Assembly: GCA_016874915.1 (NCBI GenBank)
Contig: VGSW01000009.1
Location: forward strand, 1 to 46,037
Direction of reading: 5' to 3'
Source of the DNA: Deltaproteobacteria bacterium
GTDB taxonomy: Bacteria; Desulfobacterota; Desulfobaccia; Desulfobaccales; 0-14-0-80-60-11
DNA length: 46,037 nt
Part shown: one piece after another, positions 41,251 through 46,037 of the stretch
Layout: every line of letters starts with the position of its first letter
How positions within the stretch are numbered: position 1 is the first letter of the stretch
The notes under the pieces: model-generated
What the model was told of the DNA's origin: nothing
Seen by the model: the letters and a program-made list of their open reading frames with translations, nothing else
Database searches by the model: none
Position numbers and translations under genes: made by a program

Positions 41251-43482
41251 TTAGCCAATAATCGGATCCATGCTCAGCGCCGGATGGTTCTTCTCCGTCA
41301 GGAAGGGCAGGATTTCATCTTCCGTGACGCCCACGGACTCGTCGGCGATGCGGTCGATGAGGTCGGGGATGCCCACCTCTTCGCCCCGCTTGAGAAGCCG
41401 TTCCCGAAGCTCCTCTTTGAGGCTCTTGGGCATCCACACCACCCGGGCCAGGCCGCCGTCGCCGAGGATGAACTTCCGCTGGCAGACGTTGTACTTGCTG
41501 TGGCCCACGAAGCCCGGAGTGACCTGGCCGCCGCCGATGACGCCCGCCAGGGTGGTGAACTTCATGCCGCAGGGAGTCTCACCGGTGTAGTCCCGGTTCA
41601 CGGTCATGATGCCGTTGCACATGGGCAGGATGGCGGAGATGCACTCGCAGCAGCCGCAGGTGGTCATGGGGTCATAGACCAGGCTGTAGAAGTTGTACGA
41701 CGAGACCTTCTGGCGGGAGGCCTTGAAGACGAAGTCGTTGACTCCCTTCCAGTTACCCAGCTTCTCGTCCAGGGTCTCGCCCTTCTGGATAGGCTGGTTG
41801 GGTCCGGTGGGGTTGATCTCAAAGGAGGCCTTGCAGTCCATCCAGTTGTAAGCGCCGCACAGGCCGGTGCGCTCGGGAGAAACCACGCACACGTGGTTGG
41901 GGGCAAAGGACTGGCACAGGGTGCAGGAGTAGTAGGTTTCGGTGGTTTCGTCGGTCATACCTTCCACCCGGGCGTCCCGCTCATGGTAAACCTGACGGGC
42001 CACGTGGGTGATTTTGTCCACCTCGTCCTTGTCGGTGTAAATCTTGATCTGGCACTTGTCGAAGATGGCGCCGAAGTCCTGGTGGAACTTGGCATGGAGG
42101 ATGGTGCCGATGTGCTTTAAGGTGAAGCCCTTTTCCACCGCGGCTTTGCCGATGCGGTACCAGGCGATGTCCCGCTGCCCGATGTGCATGATGCCCTGGG
42201 CGTAGTTCACCAGGTGGTGAATCTGGCGCTCCAGGATGGGCTCGAAGTCGGGCTGGAAGTTCCGGCCGGCCACTTCTACCACTACGCCCAGGGGCAGCCG
42301 GGCGGGAATCTTGTCGGCGGGCAGATCCGGGATGTCCTTGCCGATGACTTCCACCTTGCCGTCTTCCACTTCGTCCATGCGCTTGCTGGTGACCCACTCT
42401 ATGGCCTGGGTCTTACCGCCGCCGCACTCCAGGTAGAGGTCGTCCTTGCGGACCCGCTCACCCTCGAAGGCCGCGCCGAAGTTCACCGGGATGTCGATTT
42501 CGGTGACCGTTACCTTGAGGCCCCGAACCTCGATGGACTTCTGGCCCAGTTCACTCATGGGCACGTTGGACACCACGTGCTCGTAAGTGCAGATGCCGGT
42601 GGGCAGCACCTGGGGGATGTCCTGGTTGGTGATGGTGGGGAAACCCCAGTTGATACAACCCGCGGCATTGGCGTACCATTCGTCGGGGATGGTGGACACC
42701 GCGTTGACAAAGGCGAAGATGCGGTCCTTGTTATACAGCAGCATCTTCAAGGCCGCGCCGGGTTTGACGCCGCCGAAGGCCATGGCGGCCCGGTTGGCGA
42801 ATCCCAGGGCGAAGACCGCGCCGGAGATGTCCGGGCTGAAAGGCACGATGCGGGTGGGCCAGCCGATCTGCACCCCGCCTTCCAGGAGCTGCTCGGGCAC
42901 CGAGGTGGTGCCTTCGATGTTCCGGGCGGCGCAAAAGATGTACAGATTCTTTTTCTGATATTCAGTGACCAGGTCCACGGCTTCCTGGACCGAGGGTGCG
43001 GCGCCGACGATGGCGGCGAACCCGGGGGCGGAGCCGTCCACGAACTCAATGCCCCGCTTCCGGAAGACGGTGTCTTCCGCGGCGCCCAGCCAGATCTTGG
43101 TGTCGCCCTTGCTGAAAACCTCTTCCCCCCCTACGTAGAAGTCGGGGTCGGTAAGGTAGCGCACGGCCTCGAAGACTTCCTCAGCCATGAGGGTGGCCAG
43201 ACCGGCGTCCAGGCCGGGCCCCAGGTAGGGCAGGTGGAGCTTCTCCGCCGGAACCGGCGGCAGCAGCTGCTTGCACCGCTCCATCACCGGCACCGCGTCT
43301 TTGATTTTCTCGATCTTGACGCCCATCAGGGAGTAGATAATGGGCAGGTAGTAGGCGGTGTTGGGGAACCCGATCTCCTGATTTTCCCCGTATTTTTCCC
43401 GGGCCGCGTACAACGCCTCGGCGCATTTATTGACGATCTTGTGAGCCCCGCGAATGGCAGCGGAAATAATGATTTTCGACAC
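41251..43482 (-). CDS. acsB: CO dehydrogenase/acetyl-CoA synthase, ACS subunit
   Basis: The 743-residue acetyl-CoA synthase assembles acetyl-CoA from CO, a methyl group and CoA at a Ni-Ni-[4Fe-4S] A-cluster. A-cluster cysteines lie in CTLCQSFAPNHVCVVSPERT and GLCGAYNWMDCKASFE, and in CGCCECISAILPMCNG, the Cys-Gly-Cys that binds the distal nickel. The start is a GTG (43482) with GGAGG upstream. The N-terminal domain (about 300 residues, from ISAAIRGAHKIVNKC) that contacts CODH is present, as in bacterial (Moorella-type) ACS, not the archaeal short form. It lies directly after acsA with a hairpin between. Confidence 0.96.
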   Translation of the reverse strand: MSKIIISAAIRGAHKIVNKCAEALYAAREKYGENQEIGFPNTAYYLPIIYSLMGVKIEKIKDAVPVMERCKQLLPPVPAEKLHLPYLGPGLDAGLATLMAEEVFEAVRYLTDPDFYVGGEEVFSKGDTKIWLGAAEDTVFRKRGIEFVDGSAPGFAAIVGAAPSVQEAVDLVTEYQKKNLYIFCAARNIEGTTSVPEQLLEGGVQIGWPTRIVPFSPDISGAVFALGFANRAAMAFGGVKPGAALKMLLYNKDRIFAFVNAVSTIPDEWYANAAGCINWGFPTITNQDIPQVLPTGICTYEHVVSNVPMSELGQKSIEVRGLKVTVTEIDIPVNFGAAFEGERVRKDDLYLECGGGKTQAIEWVTSKRMDEVEDGKVEVIGKDIPDLPADKIPARLPLGVVVEVAGRNFQPDFEPILERQIHHLVNYAQGIMHIGQRDIAWYRIGKAAVEKGFTLKHIGTILHAKFHQDFGAIFDKCQIKIYTDKDEVDKITHVARQVYHERDARVEGMTDETTETYYSCTLCQSFAPNHVCVVSPERTGLCGAYNWMDCKASFEINPTGPNQPIQKGETLDEKLGNWKGVNDFVFKASRQKVSSYNFYSLVYDPMTTCGCCECISAILPMCNGIMTVNRDYTGETPCGMKFTTLAGVIGGGQVTPGFVGHSKYNVCQRKFILGDGGLARVVWMPKSLKEELRERLLKRGEEVGIPDLIDRIADESVGVTEDEILPFLTEKNHPALSMDPIIG

Positions 43483-43525
43483 TGTCGAGTCCTCCTTCCT
43501 TTTTCATAAAGGAATTTATCAATAA

Positions 43526-43549
43526 GAGGCCGCGGCTCGGCGCGGCCTC
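43526..43549 (-). other. Intercistronic hairpin acsA-acsB
   Basis: A perfect 9-bp stem GAGGCCGCG/CGCGGCCTC with loop GCTCGG, 9 bp after the acsA stop. No U-tract is seen, so read-through into acsB is expected. Confidence 0.7.
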
Positions 43550-43558
43550 CTGGATTGC

Positions 43559-45577
43559 TTACGCCTCTTCGGCCGCGGCTTCCAGTTTACGGCGCATGTC
43601 CATATCCATGAGCACCCGTTCCCGGGCCTTGTCGATGCCCAGGGCTTTGCGCTTGGAATCGATATGGGCGATCATCTTCCGGGCCATCTCCTCCGGATCG
43701 GCGATAAAGTCCCACTTGCCGCCGTATTCTTCCTCGATGCCCTTGAACAGGTAGTCGGTGAAGATTTCCGAGCCGGTGGATGGGAAGGTTACACCGAAGC
43801 AGGTGTAAACACCGGAGGCCACGAAGTACTGGCCGATGGCGATGGCCTTCTCCGACATCCATTCCGGCGCCGCGCCCGCGGCGGGGAGATCGCTGATATC
43901 GGTGCCCAGGCCCCCGGCCTTGACGCAGGCGGTGGCCGCCATGAGGATGCGGGAGTTGTCCACGCAGGCCCCCATGTGCAACACCGGCGGGATGCCCACG
44001 GTCTCACAGATTTCCGCCAGACCTGGACCACAGTACTGGGACGCGGCTTCCGGAGTCAAGAGGCCGTATTTCCCTGCGGCCATGGCGGCGCAGCCGGTGG
44101 ACAGGACAATGACGTCGTTCTTCAGCAGCTCTTTAATCAGGGTCATGTGGGATGAGTCCTGGGTGGTGCGGCAGTTGTTGCAGCCCACCACGCCGGCCAC
44201 ACCCCGGATCCGGCCGCCGATGACGTTGTCGTTCAGGGTGTAGTACGTGCCCCGGATGGAACCCCCCAGGAGGTACTGAATGGTCTCGTAGCTGAAGCCC
44301 ACCACGATGGGATGACTAACTGCGGGGATCATCACCGGGGCCCGGCGGTTGGGGAAGTTGTCGATGGCTTCCCGGACCACCTTCCGGGCCACGTCCAGGG
44401 CGTGATGCTCGTCATACTCGATGTGCAGCGCACCCGCTTCCATCTTGGCCCGGGGGTCGGTGGTGATGAGCTTGGTGTGGTAACACTGGGCCACGTTGGC
44501 CAGGGACTGGAAGATGCACTGCACGTCCACCACCATGGCGTCCAGGGCGCCGGTGATGATGGCCAGCTCCTGATGCAGGTAGTTGCCCGCCACCGGGATG
44601 CCGTGGCGCATGAGGATTTCGTTGGCGGAGCAGCACATGCCGGCCAGCTGGATGCCCTTGGCGCCTTTGCTCTTGGCATACTCGAGCATCTCCGGCTCCT
44701 GCACCGCCATCGCGATCATCTCCGGCAGCAGGGGCTCATGGCCGTGGATGATGATGTTGACGTGGTCTTCCTTGAGGACCCCTAAATTGATTTCGCTGGC
44801 CACCGGCACCGGGCAGCCGAACATGATGTCCTGAAGGTCCGTGGAGATCATGGAGCCGCCCCAGCCGTCGGACAGGGCGCAGCGGGTGGCCTGCTTCATG
44901 ATATTGCGGTAGTCCTGGTCCACGCCCATGTGGGTGCGGTGCATCAGCTCCACCACCTCGATGTCGCAGCCCCGTGGCGCCACCCCGTATTTGCGCCAGA
45001 TCTCCTGGCGCTTCTTGGGGGCCCGGGCCACGTACTGGAGCTCGCCGGACTGCTGTCCGAAGGCCATCAGGACCTTGTCAGCCAACTCCTGGGCGATCTC
45101 GTTTTTGGAGCGGGGTTTGGCGTCCTCGCCTTCGCCCACGGTGATGGCCACGCCCCATTCCCGGGCCACCCGGCGCAGCTTGGTCACGTCCTTGATCTCA
45201 TAACCCTGGGTGCGGCCGTGGGCCACTTCCTTAAAGAGCAGGGCCACGCCCCGGGAGTGGTCGTTGTGGGCAGAGGTGCCGCAAGCCACCATGCGGGCGA
45301 AGTTGCGGGCCACGATGGTTTCCGCGGTGGCGCCGCACAGCCCCATGCGCTGTTTCTTTTCCTCGCCGGTCTCTTCGCCCGCCTTCTTCTTGGGCGGCGG
45401 CACCCGGCAGGGACCTTGGGCGCAGATGCGGCAGCAGGCGCCTTCCACCCCGATGGGGCAGGGCTTCATGGTCTTGGCCCGGTCGAAAATGGTTTCAATA
45501 CCCTCGGCCTGGGCCTTTTTGATCAATTCCTGCGCCGCCACATCCATGGACAATTTTTCCACATCTAACTCGGCCAT
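43559..45577 (-). CDS. acsA: Anaerobic carbon monoxide dehydrogenase, catalytic subunit
   Basis: The 672-residue Ni-Fe CODH interconverts CO2 and CO and passes CO through a tunnel to AcsB. The N-terminal cluster segment is KPCPIGVEGACCRICAQGPC, with further cysteines in MGLCGATAETIVARNFARM. C-cluster residues lie in GMCCSANEILMRHG, VDVQCIFQSLANVAQCYH, GVVGCNNCRTTQDSSH, LSTGCAAMAAGKYG and HMGACVDNSR. Length and start (GGAGG, ten bases before the ATG) fit the family. A Glu/Lys-rich insertion (PPKKKAGEETGEEKKQRM) sits in the N-terminal cluster region. No cooC nickel-insertion gene is seen in the window. Confidence 0.96.
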   Translation of the reverse strand: MAELDVEKLSMDVAAQELIKKAQAEGIETIFDRAKTMKPCPIGVEGACCRICAQGPCRVPPPKKKAGEETGEEKKQRMGLCGATAETIVARNFARMVACGTSAHNDHSRGVALLFKEVAHGRTQGYEIKDVTKLRRVAREWGVAITVGEGEDAKPRSKNEIAQELADKVLMAFGQQSGELQYVARAPKKRQEIWRKYGVAPRGCDIEVVELMHRTHMGVDQDYRNIMKQATRCALSDGWGGSMISTDLQDIMFGCPVPVASEINLGVLKEDHVNIIIHGHEPLLPEMIAMAVQEPEMLEYAKSKGAKGIQLAGMCCSANEILMRHGIPVAGNYLHQELAIITGALDAMVVDVQCIFQSLANVAQCYHTKLITTDPRAKMEAGALHIEYDEHHALDVARKVVREAIDNFPNRRAPVMIPAVSHPIVVGFSYETIQYLLGGSIRGTYYTLNDNVIGGRIRGVAGVVGCNNCRTTQDSSHMTLIKELLKNDVIVLSTGCAAMAAGKYGLLTPEAASQYCGPGLAEICETVGIPPVLHMGACVDNSRILMAATACVKAGGLGTDISDLPAAGAAPEWMSEKAIAIGQYFVASGVYTCFGVTFPSTGSEIFTDYLFKGIEEEYGGKWDFIADPEEMARKMIAHIDSKRKALGIDKARERVLMDMDMRRKLEAAAEEA

Positions 45578-45714
45578 AAAATTTTTTCCTCCGATTCGGA
45601 CTTTAAGAGGCGACCTTCATGATCCCTCTTCCAAACAGAGCCCCGGCAAGTGGCACAGCTTGAGATTTCACCCTTGATGCAGCGGCTTTCCGGGCTCTGG
45701 GTTGAGATTGGTTT

Positions 45715-45730
45715 GGTACCTGGAGGTACC
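45715..45730 (-). other. Short hairpin acsD-acsA spacer
   Basis: GGTACCT-GG-AGGTACC is a perfect 7-bp inverted repeat 7 bp after the acsD stop. A longer, imperfect pairing, AGAGCCCGG with CCGGGGCTCT, spans about 45636-45701. No U-tract. Confidence 0.5.
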
Positions 45731-45737
45731 TCTTTAA

Positions 45738-46037
45738 TCAGCCAACCAGTTCTTTGATGATGTTTTTGGTGAGCTTCACCGCTTCCGGATGGCGCAGGAT
45801 GAGGAGGTCGGCGCCGGCCAGGAGCAGGTCCACCGCGGTGATGGCCTCCATCAGGATGCCCCGCTTGGTCTGGTCGCCCAACTGGGGGGCTTCCGCGTTG
45901 GTGAGTTTGCACTCCTTAACTTTCCAGACTTCCTGGCCCACGTAGTTGACGATGGGAAGCTGGAGCTTCTCGTCTTCCTGGGTGAGGGCCGCCATGCGGT
46001 CCCGCTCCATCACGGAGTAGGTGTACTCCATGCCGTA
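45738..46037 (-). CDS. acsD: Corrinoid/iron-sulfur protein small (delta) subunit, N-terminus outside window
   Basis: Only the last 99 codons are present and the reading frame runs through the right edge. The visible part, YGMEYTYSVMERDRMAALTQ, LQLPIVNYVGQEVWKVKE, then RGILMEAITAVDLLLAGADL and LRHPEAVKLTKNII, is the conserved end of the AcsD TIM barrel. The internal methionine at 46031 is not the start. It partners AcsC to hold the B12 cofactor. It is upstream of acsA in the transcript, separated by a 160-bp spacer that may hold a short reading frame. Confidence 0.9.
   Translation of the reverse strand, partial: YGMEYTYSVMERDRMAALTQEDEKLQLPIVNYVGQEVWKVKECKLTNAEAPQLGDQTKRGILMEAITAVDLLLAGADLLILRHPEAVKLTKNIIKELVG

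Noticed and set aside
42184-43509. 441-residue plus-strand frame over acsB
   Set aside because: Antisense to a well-conserved gene, low-complexity composition and no motif.

Overview
This 46 kb window is GC-rich chromosomal DNA from a Gram-negative anaerobe. It carries LPS genes (lptD, hldE), outer-membrane efflux, periplasmic multihaem cytochromes (nrfHA) and a CODH/acetyl-CoA synthase operon. That mix best fits a sulfate-reducer-like deltaproteobacterium (Desulfobacterota, perhaps near Desulfobacca). The taxonomic call is inference from gene content only. Both edges cut genes: an APC permease on the left and acsD on the right.

Layout. 1-3.6 kb: an APC amino-acid permease (minus, truncated), divergent from a trkH-trkA potassium uptake operon with a DUF192 protein. 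3.7-6.6 kb: a YcaO protein with C-terminal TPR repeats, convergent with a PP-loop thiouridylase-like enzyme. 6.9-9.1 kb: 1-pyrroline-5-carboxylate dehydrogenase, then a decayed group II intron reverse-transcriptase fragment. 9.1-16.8 kb: the two-gene unit of a thioester alpha-2-macroglobulin and penicillin-binding protein 1C. 16.8-18.8 kb: a small Cys-rich protein, a SixA-like phosphatase, a VOC-fold protein and tRNA-Arg(CCT). 19.3-25.1 kb: envelope genes lptD, ugd and hldE. 25.3-28.1 kb: a glycine-zipper lipoprotein and lepA. 28.4-34.5 kb: macA-macB and an outer-membrane factor, split by a REP-associated tyrosine transposase, plus a small secreted protein. 34.6-38.6 kb: hemW, the ammonia-forming nitrite reductase pair nrfHA, and a monohaem cytochrome c. 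38.8-46.0 kb, minus strand: acsD-acsA-acsB-acsC-acsE, the carbonyl-branch core of the Wood-Ljungdahl pathway, ending at a clear intrinsic terminator.

The metabolic core is the acs operon: CODH makes or consumes CO, ACS joins CO, methyl and CoA, the corrinoid protein carries the methyl group, and AcsE exchanges it with tetrahydrofolate. NrfHA would draw on the menaquinol pool to reduce nitrite. Much of the rest concerns the cell envelope.

The most unusual feature is in the spacers. A roughly 100-bp AT-rich element with ATACC/GGTAT ends and an internal GAAAACY heptamer array occurs at least six times, in both orientations; two copies 16 kb apart differ at about five positions. Other heptamer arrays (GGTTTCA, TTGAACY) sit beside start or stop codons. 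REP hairpins flank the RAYT gene with compensatory stem changes, and every spacer of the acs operon contains an inverted repeat without a U-tract. No CRISPR array, prophage or intact insertion sequence was seen.
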